A DNA stretch of 64,000 nt, from contig NC_086258.1 in NCBI RefSeq assembly GCF_021018805.1, positions 19,684,692 through 19,748,691 on the forward strand. The letters are read 5' to 3'. Position numbers and translations under genes: made by a program. Below are positions 54,400-64,000 of the stretch, piece by piece; the stretch's first letter is position 1; each line of letters opens with the position of its first letter. This DNA is from Prinia subflava (taxonomy: Eukaryota > Chordata > Aves > Passeriformes > Cisticolidae). Below the pieces are notes generated by a model, which was not told where the DNA came from, searched no databases, and saw only the letters and a program-made list of their open reading frames with translations.

Positions 54400-55940
54400 C
54401 CCTGCCAGCCCGGTTTCCATGCTCTTCCTCCCCGTTTCAGAGCCTCCTCCTCCTCCTGCCCCTGTGGCTGCTCGGTGGGAAGGCGCTGCTCGTCCCGGTG
54501 GGAGATGCCAGGCGAGGAGGCTGATGCGCAGGGAGAACCCGGAGGTGTTGGATAGACCAGCGCCGTGTCCGAGCACGGCACCGGACACGGAGCCTGATGC
54601 GGAAAAGACCCAAGAGGGATGCGGGGGTGGTCCATGATGTGTTTTGGGACAGCGAGGTCCCCATGGCAGCTCCAGGCTCTCTCCATGTTCCAGGAGCTGC
54701 AGCTGATGGGATGATGTGACTGTCTGCTCCCAGACAGTGGTCCCTGTTCAGATTTCATGGAAAAGAGAAACAAGGAGGAGCAGCTACAAACTGCCCCAGG
54801 CTTGGGTGCAAAGGTGAATGTTTTGTCCAGGAAGTTGTGTGGTCCCTGAGCTCAGGTGAGGCTGTGGTTGAGGGGATAACAACCAGCTTTGCTTTGGGAC
54901 CTTTGGGATGAGAGGAGAAGTGTTAATGAAAGGCTGATTTTTGGAGGGATGGTGGTGGAAGGATGGCTCTGGCCAGGTCTTGGACATCCTTCAAGGTGTC
55001 CCAGAAGGTGCCAAAGCAGAGCAGATGCAGTTGTTTAATTACCTTTGTCTGGGCAGACCTGGGTTTTTCTTGAGTCAGGGAATTTCATCTGCTTTTTTTC
55101 TCCTTCCAGGTGCTCCCTGTGTTATCAGCTGCACCCAAGACCCAATGAGAGGCCCATTGATGCTGATTCATGTCCACCTTGCATGGAGGGCCTCTTCCTG
55201 GAACAGGACAAGCTGGCATGGTTGGGAAGCTTTACTCTACCACAAACCACATCTCCATGAGGGGTTGGTCAGTGGGGTCACAGAGTTTGGCTGTGCTGCC
55301 CTGGGACCAAAGCCCTCCCCACAAGTGCCTTTGGGATAACGCCCTCTCAGATTTGTTGCATTAAAAAGCTGCCTGGAGGGTCTTTTCCTGCAGAGTTAAT
55401 GGATTTTAAAGGCAGCTGTGGTCAGGGTAATGCCACACCAGTAAAACACAAAGTGAAGTTTCTTTTTAAGTAGTTTTTCTCTCTGAGGTGTGGGGGGCTC
55501 TGCTGCCTGGAAAGCAACGAACCTGCCCAAGCCCTGGGCACTGGACCACTGATTAAAATACCTTCCTGTGGTGGGCTTCAGGAAACTTTTTTAGGGGATT
55601 AGATGAGAAATGGGTTTTGGGGAGAGAGGCTGCAGCAGCAGGAGAACAAAAAGAGGTTGAAGAGGCCCGTGGTGTTTTCCCAGCAGTGCTGCAGCAGTGC
55701 CTGTCACTGGTGGCATGGTGACACTGTGATGGTCACCTCTGCAGTGACCTCGTGGCACACGGGGTCCCAGGGGACGGGGGCCTCCATCACCAGGGCTGGG
55801 TGGGGAGAGCCAGCCACACTCCCAGGAGGGATGGAGAGTGGGGGATGCCCTGGGATGAGTGTGGGGGATACCCAGGGGGTGTCAGGGGACACCCGGGGAG
55901 CTCCCAGTGGGTGACACTGCCAGAGGCCACTCCCGTGTAT
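54400..55940. other. Spacer between tRNA genes
   Basis: Unique, moderately GC-rich sequence without a recognisable gene. Long open frames on either strand here arise from GC-rich composition and show no family resemblance. Confidence 0.5.
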
Positions 55941-56013
55941 GACCGTGTGGCCCAATGGATAAGGTACCTGATTTTGGATCAGAGGATTCAGGGTTTGAGT
56001 CCTTCCACGGTTG
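55941..56013 (+). pseudogene. tRNA-Arg-TCG-like gene with TTG anticodon
   Basis: This is a full-length 73-base homologue of the TCG gene at 54006, with about 15 substitutions. The anticodon loop is TTTTGGA, so the anticodon reads TTG (glutamine CAA) on an arginine-type body. The acceptor stem still pairs (GACCGTG with CACGGTT plus G), through a compensated C-G to T-A change at pair 6-67. Against function, box B is GGTTTGAGTCC with the conserved C56 changed to T, and one T-stem pair and one anticodon-stem pair are lost. A TTTT run follows at once. Probably a decaying copy. Confidence 0.7.
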
Positions 56014-56855
56014 TTTTAAAGCCACGGGCGGCACTCGAGGTGTTCAATTTCCCCGCGCTGGGAGTCAGAGGGGGATCCCTGCGGGGCGAGAGCTCCGCGG
56101 GGCGGGGATTCAGAGGGGCAAAGCTGCAGGGAAAGTGCCCGTGCTGGGGCAGATTCAGCTGATTCCGGGTGGGATTTGCCCCGGGGGTCTCTGCCAGGGA
56201 GGGGCAATTCACAGCTCACGGCGGGGCCGCTGAACCGGAGCTCGGAACCGGCGGCGGGCGAGGCTGAGCTGGGGCCGGTTCCCGGGGAACGGAACGGAGA
56301 TAAAGAGGGCTGAGATCTCCTGGGGTGCCGGGAGAGCCGGGTGAGTTACAGGGGCCTGGGCCGAGGTTCCCTTTGCTGTGATTCGGTGGGAAATACCACC
56401 TCACCCCTTCTGTGTGCGGGGCGCTGCCGATCCAGCCGGAGCCGGGGGTGTTTAAGGCTCTGAAACCCCAAGTGGAACTCGTCCCCCCTAATCCTCTCTT
56501 AGGGGATCTCTTAGGGGATCAGTGCTTCGGCCGCCGGGCCCCGCGCCCCGGCCCCCCCGCGCTGCCTCCGCGGGGTCCGGAGCGAGCGCCCCGTTCCAGG
56601 GACGGTTCGGGGCCTCACTGCGCCCCGTGGGGCTGAATCTCCATTCCCCCATCCATCCCCACCTCGCGTTGGCGTTTCTGAGCTGTGCCGGGAGGTGCGG
56701 GAGATGGGGCGGGGAGCGGGGCCTCGCTCCGGGGTCTGTTCAGACCGGGGTGGTCCCGGAAACACCGAACGGGATCCCCCAATCTCACCCTGAGCCACAC
56801 TCTCGTCTGGCCAGCAGAGAGTTAAGTGACAGCGCCTACAGAGAGTCTGTGCGCG

Positions 56856-56928
56856 GCCCCAGTGGCCTAATGGATAAGGCATTGGCCTCCTAAGCCAGGG
56901 ATTGTGGGTTCGAGTCCCATCTGGGGTG
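56856..56928 (+). tRNA. tRNA-Arg (anticodon CCT), second copy
   Basis: This is identical to the gene at 54312 except for one base at the start of the anticodon stem (C to T, giving a T-G wobble pair). All promoter boxes and the CTCCTAA loop are intact, and a TTTT terminator follows near 56933. Its flanks differ from the first copy, so it is not a recent tandem duplication of the whole locus. Confidence 0.95.
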
Positions 56929-57399
56929 GTTCTTTTCGCTGCCGAGGAGCCGCGGCCGCTTTCGGGCCCGTTCGGTTCGCTCGGGCGGGGAGCGCGGGGC
57001 GCCCCCTCCGCAGCCCCGCTCCCGTCCCGCGCCTGCGGGCAGCGCTCCGGCGTTTTCCGGGCGGTTAAGCCGGGCGCACGCTCGGATCTGTTTTTAATCC
57101 TTGAAATTCCCAGCTCCTCCGCGCCCCGGTGTCACGTCCGAAGCTCTACGCCTTTACCTGAACTAAAGTTTTTCAAATGTGAGCCCCGAGCAGCGGGTGA
57201 TGCTGGGGATGTGGAAGGCTCAGTGAGGCTGTTGCTGTCCCGGATGGCGGTGGTGGGAGGACATTCAGTGTCACAGGAACATCGGAAGCAGCGACATCAC
57301 CTTGTTTGTAAAGGTCAGGGCACAGCACGGAGCTCCAGACACCTCGGAGAGGCGTGCTGGCAGCGACCTCCCTCTCATGCCCAGGGAAGAGCGGGATTC

Positions 57400-57535
57400 A
57401 CCATACCTGGAAGCGTTCAAAACGTGTGTGGCTGTGGCATTTGGGGATAAGGTTTGATGGTGAACATGGTAGTACTGGGTTGGACTTGATAAATCTTAGA
57501 AGTCTTTTCCACCCTGAATGATTCAGTGATTCCTT
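57400..57535 (+). mobile_element. CR1 LINE 3' end
   Basis: The fragment opens with CCTGGAAGCGTTCAAAACG, continues with GGTGAACATGGTAGTACTGG and TTGGACTTGATAAATC, and ends GAATGATTCAGTGATTCC. All are recognisable CR1 3' landmarks in the right order. 5' truncated. Confidence 0.78.
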
Positions 57536-57858
57536 GCAGAGAAGTTTTTGGTGGGGGAAAATGTGAAATGAGATGTCTGCTGCTGGTGCTGAGCAGGAAT
57601 GCAGAGGCCAGAGCAGGGCTTTTTAGGGTGTCAGGCTGCATTGGGAGTGCTCCTCCATCCCCCCAGCACTCATTTTGGGGAGGATCTGGGCTATGAACGC
57701 TGTTTTTGCAGATGCAAACATCCTGTCAGGGGAGAGCTCAAAGCTCCCTTCCAGAGGGGGTGCAGCTGAGCCCCGATACCTCTGTGTGCCCCAAATAAAC
57801 CCCAGGGATGGCTTCCCTCTCTTATTTGGGGTTTTCCTAAAACAGAACCACCTCTCCC

Positions 57859-57931
57859 CACCCCAGGTGGGACCTCAACCCAGAAGCCCTGACTGAGAAG
57901 CCCAGTGCCTTCTCCATTAGGCCACTGGGGC
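57859..57931 (-). pseudogene. Decayed tRNA-Arg copy (anticodon TCT)
   Basis: Read on the minus strand this is a 73-base relative of the CCT tRNA. The acceptor is GCCCCAG with CTGGGGT, and box A is intact apart from GATAAGG becoming GAGAAGG. The anticodon loop CTTCTCA reads TCT (arginine AGA). The anticodon stem has a G-G mismatch, and box B is scrambled (GGTTGAGGTCC instead of GGTTCGAGTCC). Both faults argue against a working gene. It is the only cluster member on the minus strand. Confidence 0.75.
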
Positions 57932-58254
57932 CCTGCAGACACCCAAAAAGGGCAGTTTGCGTTTCTCTGGGCCTCCCAGCAATCCCACTTGGCAGTGGTG
58001 AAACAATCACCCCACAGAGCTTCATTCTCCTTAAACTAATTAGGCTGGAGGACTCATCCAATGGATTCTGGTGTCCCACTTCAAAGGCCAGGAGCCTCCT
58101 GCACTCACAGGGTGAGTTCTGCCTCCTAGAGCTGAAATTCCTGCCAGATTCCTGATGTGGCTTTAGCTTAACCAGATGATGTGCCTTGTTTGGTCAGATA
58201 AAAATCAACGAAAGGAATAAAGTTGAAAGGAAGAAAATAGAAGGAAAGAAACCG

Positions 58255-58328
58255 TGGATACTCTAAGGGATGGACTTGATGATCCTTAAGGTCTTTTCCA
58301 AATTGAATGCTTTAAGATTCTATTTTCT
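58255..58328 (+). mobile_element. CR1 LINE 3' end (short)
   Basis: A short CR1 tail: GGATGGACTTGATGATCC, TTAAGGTCTTTTCC, then a diverged TAAGATTCTATTTTC. It lies just downstream of the MRPL58 3' end. Confidence 0.65.
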
Positions 58329-58600
58329 CCTTAGATATGTTATTAAGACTGCTTTTACTCTTCCCTTTCCCCAAAAATCTACTGTAGCTTTGTGTTCAGC
58401 ACAAGAGGGTGCTCTGATTGAGCAAAGGCTGCTTGAAGAACACAAAGCACATTAAAAAAGAAGAGTGAAAAAAATCAGAATTTTAATTCCTCTCAAATGT
58501 GAACAATAATTATTCTGAAAAATGATTGACAGGCCATCACAGTGTATCACTGCCTACAAAAGAAGATGTTAAATATTTTTATTTACACTTTGAGGTTCTT

Positions 58601-58606
58601 TTTATT
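58601..58606 (-). terminator. MRPL58: MRPL58 polyadenylation signal
   Basis: AATAAA on the minus strand lies about 90 bases after the MRPL58 stop. A second AATAAA at 58578-58583 is close behind. Either gives a short 3' UTR. Confidence 0.7.
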
Positions 58607-58693
58607 CAATACAGCCTATGAGATTAGCATCATATACAGCTGCCAATGCCACTTTAAGAAGATGGAATGCCAAGGGCTTGGATCTCTCTGTTC

Positions 58694-60979
58694 TCAGTCA
58701 AAATCTGCCTTCCTGCTCTGTTTTATAGTTGAGTGGATTTTCTTCTGTCGTAGCCGTTCACGGTTCATTTTTTCTACCCTAAAAAAAAATCAAAAGATCC
58801 CTCAGTGTCCAAAGAAAACATTTAAATATTCAACTTTTGAGATCTGATGAACCAACAAACATCCTCAGATAGAAAAAAACCAGTCCCTGTTCTGGAGGTA
58901 TTACACAGCAAAGCAGTTAAAATCTAATGGATCAGCAATATTCCTTAAAAAAGAAATTGAAAGGAGTATGAACAAAACTGTTTAAAAATGCTGCAAAGTA
59001 AATTGTGTAACACGATAGCCTGAACCCAAATAAAGACCATTTCCATGCAAATACCTCTCTATGAGTTTCTGAGTTGTCTCCTTAGACACCACCTTGGGTT
59101 TCTCGGTCGCCTCCGTGACCATGGTCCGGATTTTCTCCAGGCAAATCGCCAGATTCCTCATTTGGTAGCGACTCTCCTCCGAGGTCACAATCAACTCACC
59201 AGCCCGGTTTATCCTATTCTTGTGCTGAAGGGAAGGGAAAATGTGATGTGACCACTGAAACCTCCTTGGAACTGTTGTGTTCTGACACTGAGACATTGAA
59301 GCCGTGGCTGGGAGGGGAGGGTTGGTACCATCAGAGCCATTTTTTGTCTCACAGCTTCGGGAATCCAGTCAGCTGATGCCAGGTGGAACCGGACCTCCGC
59401 CTTGGAATTCACTGGGGGGAAAGAACAGGGTCTTTGTTTCCACATCACAGCCTGCCTTCCTCAGATTTATGAGATAATTCAGCCTGATCTCTGCTGGCTT
59501 TCAACATGGCATGCTTCCGTGATGGATTTCCTGGAAGGTCACAATTCTCTTCGCGCTGTGTTTTTACACACCACTCTACAAGACAAACTAGTGCCTGTCA
59601 TGGTATTTGCCTTTCTAGACACTACAGAATTTATTGCCAGCCACTGCCTATCTAATTTTTAATGGCAGAACAGGCAGTATTTTAAGTTTATTTGAATGAA
59701 GCTGAGAATTTATTGCACAGTGAACTTTCAGAATCCAGCTGGCTCTGTTATATTTGATTTATGGATAGAGGTGGTGTTCCTTGTGGCACCTGTAGCAGGA
59801 ATGAGCCCTCTAAGTGTTCCTAGGAGCATCAAATGTATTACCATTGGTCCCCAGCACTATGAAAACTCAGAAGTTGTGTTAAAATTCAGGGTGACAATGA
59901 CAAATAAGTCATTGAAGATGCTGTTTAACTTCAAGTTCTCAATATTTTGCCACATGGTACAGAAAAACAACCAAACCCGGTGTTTTTTTCCAAGGGAAAA
60001 TCTGTTCCTCACCTTTATTAACGTTCTGCCCGCCGGGGCCGCTGCTCCGGCTGTAGGACACGGTCAGGCGAGCTGCGAGAAAGGGCAGGGGCTGAGCCGG
60101 GCCGGGGCCGAGCTCGGAGCACGGACTGGGCGCCCGGGGGCGCTGCCCGGCTCCCGGCACGGGTGTGCTGGGCGGGGGACTCACCCAGGGGGATGTCGAG
60201 GACGGGCGGCTGCAGCTCCTCCTGGAAGACACATCGGGGGGTCCGTGGGGTTTGGGGGGATCCCGGGGACCCCGCCCGACCCGGGGACACGGGCAGGGAC
60301 ACGGGCTGGGACACGGCCCCCGCCCCCCGCGCTGGCCACGCCCCTTTAGCCCCGCCCCACCACAGCCAAGCAGCGCCCCGCCCACCGTGACCCCGCCCAC
60401 CCACACAGGCCCCGCCCCTTTAGCCCCGCCCCACCACAGCCAAGGCCGCGCCCCGCCCGCCGTGACCCCGCCCACCTACACAGGCCCCGCCCCTTTCGCT
60501 CCGCCCCACCACAGCCAAGGCAGCGCCCCGGCCGCCGTGACCCCGCCCACCTGTGCAGGCCCCGCCCCACCACAGCAACGACAGGCCACGCCCACCTCGC
60601 CTCGTGACCCCGCCCACTTGTGTCGCCCCGCCCCACCACAGCCAATGCAGCACCACGGCCGCTCCGTGACCCCGCCCACGGGTTGGCACCGCCCCTTACC
60701 ACGACCCCGCCCACCCAGCGACATCCATTGACATAAACCCCGCCCACCCGCTGTCAATCAAATAAACCCCGCCCAGACGCCGTCCCTCGCCGTCTTCCTC
60801 TTTCCCCCCGCCCCTCTGACCGTGGCGCGGGTGGCGGTTCCGTCCTGCCGCGGAGGGTACAGCTTGTCCAGGCTGTGGGAGCTCCGGTACTCGGTGCCGG
60901 CCCACTGCGAGGACCGCGCGCACAGAAGCGCCAGCCCCGGCCGCGGCCGGCACAGGCCCCGCAGCGCGTGCGCCGCCAT
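58694..60979 (-). CDS. MRPL58: MRPL58 (ICT1), mitoribosomal peptidyl-tRNA hydrolase
   Basis: This codon-independent release factor is built into the large mitoribosomal subunit. It hydrolyses peptidyl-tRNA to rescue stalled mitoribosomes. Coding exons on the minus strand are 60979-60821, 60221-60185, 60072-60013, 59411-59329, 59224-59055 and 58778-58694. They total 594 bases and 197 residues (human 206). The first ~30 residues ([20 protein letters not shown]) are an arginine-rich mitochondrial presequence. The catalytic GGQ sits in [13 protein letters not shown] near residue 80. Downstream blocks are [30 protein letters not shown] and NLAICLEKI. The basic C-terminal tail ([13 protein letters not shown], then KQSRKADFD) is the part that enters the mRNA channel. 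No key residue is missing. The promoter side is GC-rich with a GGGGCGGGGCGG element. Confidence 0.97.
60330..60770 (+). repeat. Tandem repeat of GC boxes in MRPL58 intron 1
   Basis: Five to six degenerate units of about 65-75 bases each contain GTGACCCCGCCCAC, GGCCCCGCCCCTTTAG and CCCCGCCCCACCACAGCCAA. Each unit therefore carries two or three Sp1-type CCCGCCC boxes. The array fills most of the first intron of MRPL58, next to its promoter. Confidence 0.9.
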
Positions 60980-61100
60980 GTTGGCCTCGGCGGTGCGCTC
61001 CCGCCAGGCGTCCCCGCGGAAACGGCGGCCGCGCGCCGCGTTCCGGGGCGGGGCGGAGGCCGCAAGGGGGCGATTTAGAGGGATAAAGAGGCTCTTTTAG
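60980..61100 (-). promoter_or_regulatory. MRPL58: MRPL58 promoter
   Basis: CpG-dense DNA upstream of the MRPL58 start contains, on the plus strand, GTTCCGGGGCGGGGCGG. This combines an ETS-like TTCCGG with a GC box. Such a combination is usual for genes of mitochondrial proteins. There is no TATA box. Confidence 0.55.
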
Positions 61101-63880
61101 GGCTGTGGGGATGGGGCTTTAGCGTGTCGTGTCCGTGCTGGGGCTGTGTGTGGCGAGGAGGTGCCTGCAGCACTAGTGGGAGGTGTATGTGCGGCGGCCT
61201 GGGGCACAAGGGGCCTGTGGGGGCTGAGGGAGGCCAGGGGTGGTTGTGGTGTCTGTGCTCCCCAGAGCTGCGTGGTGGGCAGTGCTGAAAATGAAAATAC
61301 ATCCAGCTTTTTTTAATGTGTCGTGTAGTTTTTGTACCTAGAATGCTTCAGTTTACACATTTTTATCCTCTCGAGCGCTAAAGAGCTACATACAAACACA
61401 CACACATATATATATACACACATTGCTTTGAATGCTGATACAGCAGCAGTGGATGTCAGATGCAGGGCAGTGAGGCAGTTGTGGAAATCCTTCAGCTTTT
61501 ACTCTCGTTGGAGCTGTCAGGTTGGCTTGACAAGAAGGGTGTGTGTTCCAGAGGGGCAGGGATTGCTATTCCTGGCAGCAGGAAAATGCACAGGCAGGGA
61601 TGGGCTGTCATTTGCTCTGGTGTTTTGACAGGAGCTGACAATCTCTTATTTAAAACTGTGGATGAAGCCAAAATGGGTGTTCAGAAGCTGATAGAGACTG
61701 TGTGACTGATCTGAGCTGAGTCCCACCCAGATAATCCATTTAAAGTCAAGGAACTCAGTCCTTGGGAGGGAGCAAGCCCTGAACACGGATGGTTCTCTGC
61801 CCTGGCTGCAGCTGAGCACCTCAGGGCCACAGAGGGCTCCTCACATTGCATTAATTGAACTTCTGAGTCCTGGAGTTCTGCTCCACTGCCCTTGTCCAAA
61901 CTCAGCTGAAAACAAAATCCTTTAAGGAAAAAACCCCAGAGCTGTCAGAGGCAAACGATGCCATCTGGTGACCTTATTTTCTAACAGGGAATAGGTAAAT
62001 GTTTGTGATTTGTAGCCAGAGGGATGAGTAAAATACTCAAGGCAAGATGACTCATTTACCAGCTGTTGTCAAACGTGTCTGGTGCTTGTGCAGGAACACC
62101 CTCCAAGGACAGTGCCACAGAGGGGTTGGGAAAGGAGCTGGAAGGTCACACACGTGAAGCCAGATCAGTCTAAAAGGACATTTGTTTTGCTGGTTTTGCT
62201 TTATTCCCACACTGTGTTGGGTCTGCAGAGCTTTGGTAAAAAGCTGGGTGATCTCTGCATGGATGGTTGGAAAGTGCTCTGCCTCTCAGGGCTTGGGGTG
62301 GCAAGGCCTGACTTTGGCGTGAGCCAAGAGAGCCAAACTTTTGGCATTCCAACTGGAAAAATGAACTGCTTTGTCACTGGTCCTGGCTGAGGGAGCCACC
62401 TCAGCCCCTTGGTGGTCACTGGTGAGCAAAAGCTGTCAAGAGCCATCCCAGAAACCTGAGGGAAAAGGCTGAGGAGTGCAAGGACCCGGTCACTCCTTGC
62501 GTGAATGAGGCTGTTAATGTAGGAACAAGGTCCCTCAGGGCTTTGAGGGGCCTTCCAGGAGGTCTCAGTTGCTGTAAGAGAGGGAAGATGCTGAACCTTT
62601 CCTGTGGGAGCTCAAGCTGTGTAAATCCCTTGAATTTGTGCTTCAAGTGGCCCCTCCCTGTTTATAACAACAGGTACCCTTCTGAAGGGTTATTCTAGCT
62701 GGTACAGTGAGAAACCAGGCCAGATGTAAAGGAACTGCACATGTCTAAATGCCAGCTTTCAAATTCAGCACGAAACCAGACAGTTGACAAGCTGTGCCCT
62801 TATTGATTTTAATGCTGTGAGCTGAATAGAGTCACTGATTTTGCCAAATTCTGAAGTTAAGAATTATTTCCTGTGACATTGTACTTTTCCTCATCCATTT
62901 TAATTGCATGCAGCAATTTTCCTTTCTGTCATGAACCATGGGGTGTGTGTGTTAAGTGGCTGCTGCTCTCAGTCTCTCTGGCAGAGTGGTTGCTCTGCAC
63001 TCTCTTGTTCCCTCTCAGTGGAGTTGTGTAGCTTTCCTTGGTGTTCCAAAAGCAATTGGAAAACTTTAGATCAAAGGTGGCACAAAGGCCAGAAGATGCT
63101 TATTTTTTTCTCCTTTGATCATTGAAAGCCTCAAGACAGGAATCAAGTGACTCTGACTCACACAGTCAATCAGGACGTGTAGATGTGGCCACTAATATTT
63201 TTGGATGCAGGAAAAAATTTGCCCTCAGCACTTTGCTGAACGTGCCACTGATACCCGGCAGCTGTGCCTTTGTCAAGCCAAGTACTAATATCATGTTACT
63301 TACATCAGTCATTTTTGGATTTGTGGTTTGCAAAAAAGGCCAAAAGAAAAAGAGGATTTGAATTGGGAGCATAGAAATTGTGTGGTTTTACAGAGACTTC
63401 TGAGCTGACAAAAGAGGGGTTTTATCGCGTGGCAGTGTTGGCAGTCCAAGTGCATAAAAATGTGTGTTATATAAATAATGCAGCAGAATAGTTCAGCATA
63501 TTCTCTTTCCTTTCTGCAAGGGTGCCCGAAGCACTTTCTTGACCCAAATTGTACATGAAAATCAAAGATTTAACTCTTGTGCTGTTCTTAAAAGTAAAAA
63601 GAACTCTATGAGTTGTGAGAAAATTGGTGTTTCTTTGTACTTGAGAGGAGAATAGAGCATTTAAAAATATATTTAATGTGTTGTGCACTTAACTGTGATG
63701 CTGATCCAGATGGGATTGTTTAAAACACAAAGTGAGGGTGATTCCCTTCCCACACCTTTGCATCATCAACTGACTGCAGGGCAAACACTGCCTGGCTTAA
63801 ACCAGCACTGCTACAAGTGCCAAGTCAAGGGGTGGTGAACACTCCCAGGAAATCAACAACGCTTCTCTTGCTGTTGTTGT
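61101..63880. other. Intergenic region right of MRPL58
   Basis: I see no coding exon or RNA gene. A CA/TA dinucleotide microsatellite occupies about 61392-61422. The rest is unique, moderately AT-rich DNA. Confidence 0.6.
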
Positions 63881-63885
63881 TCATT

Positions 63886-64000
63886 TTTATTTATTTTCTT
63901 TTATTAGACAACTGCTTTCCATTATAAATAAATAAGGCATGAAGGTTCTCCATACTGTTACAGAGCTGGTAGCCACAGCCGTGCGTGCGGCTCCTGCAGT
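63886..64000 (-). other. 3' end of a minus-strand gene, probably CDR2L
   Basis: On the minus strand three AATAAA hexamers lie close together (63900-63905, 63890-63895, 63886-63891). They sit after a GC-richer stretch near the window edge, which looks like the tail of a 3' UTR. In the human locus CDR2L is the next gene beyond MRPL58 and its 3' end faces MRPL58, so CDR2L is expected here on this strand. No coding sequence is inside the window, so the name is an inference from synteny. Confidence 0.35.

Noticed and set aside
53805..54773. A 322-codon minus-strand open frame through the tRNA cluster
   Set aside because: It crosses two intact tRNA genes and a GGGGACAC minisatellite. The peptide is low-complexity glycine/threonine followed by unrelated sequence.
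56016..56522. A possible further tRNA or snoRNA between the TTG copy and the second CCT gene
   Set aside because: I found no box A/B pair and no C/D or H/ACA box arrangement. It is only GC-rich unique sequence.
59696..60349. A 217-codon plus-strand open frame over MRPL58
   Set aside because: It is antisense to MRPL58 exons 2-3, whose minus-strand reading contains the GGQ motif. The plus-strand peptide has no family resemblance.

Overview
The window is vertebrate nuclear DNA, most likely from a bird. Every protein-coding gene is split by GT-AG introns. Several intergenic and intronic stretches end in the avian-type CR1 LINE tail (a TTGGACTTGATGATC-like segment, a pyrimidine-rich piece, then GATTCTGTGATTC). 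Promoters are GC-rich and introns are compact. Gene order and strand match human 17q25.1 read in reverse: JPT1, NT5C, ARMC7, SLC16A5, KCTD2, ATP5PD, an arginine tRNA cluster, MRPL58. That points to the bird segment equivalent to chicken chromosome 18; the species assignment is inference.

Layout. 1-5.2 kb: last intron, last coding exon and 3' UTR of JPT1 (+). 5.6-12.7 kb: NT5C (+, five exons, 202 aa); its large first intron holds two minisatellites and a long inverted repeat. 13.9-15.4 kb: ARMC7 (-, three exons, 182 aa), tail to tail with NT5C. 15.7-20.5 kb: gene-free. 20.5-27.7 kb: SLC16A5/MCT6 (-, four coding exons, 490 aa), with GC-rich DNA at 28.6-29.4 kb that may be its promoter. 29.5-36.3 kb: gene-free. 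36.3-45.1 kb: KCTD2 (-, six exons, 236 aa) with a probable 3.4 kb 3' UTR. 45.2-47.9 kb: ATP5PD (+, 161 aa), sharing a short ETS-motif-rich bidirectional promoter with KCTD2. 48.8-52.7 kb: a nine-exon Cys-loop ligand-gated channel of 5-HT3/ZACN type (-, 415 aa). 53.6-57.9 kb: an arginine tRNA cluster with three intact genes and two decayed or altered copies. 58.7-61.0 kb: MRPL58/ICT1 (-, six exons, 197 aa). The right edge carries minus-strand polyadenylation signals, probably the 3' end of CDR2L.

I rebuilt all coding exons by hand from reading frame, splice sites and family similarity. Each multi-exon gene sums to a whole number of codons. The genes do not form one pathway. They are a conserved syntenic block of housekeeping functions: nucleotide salvage, mitochondrial ATP synthase stalk, mitoribosome rescue and arginine tRNA supply. 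A monocarboxylate transporter, a BTB protein and an orphan-like ion channel sit among them.

I found no CRISPR array, prophage or other unfamiliar multi-gene system. The observations most worth checking are the quadruplicated splice donor of ATP5PD exon 2, the orphan-like Cys-loop receptor lacking the loop-B tryptophan, the arginine tRNA copy whose anticodon has become TTG, and the inverted repeat in NT5C intron 1.
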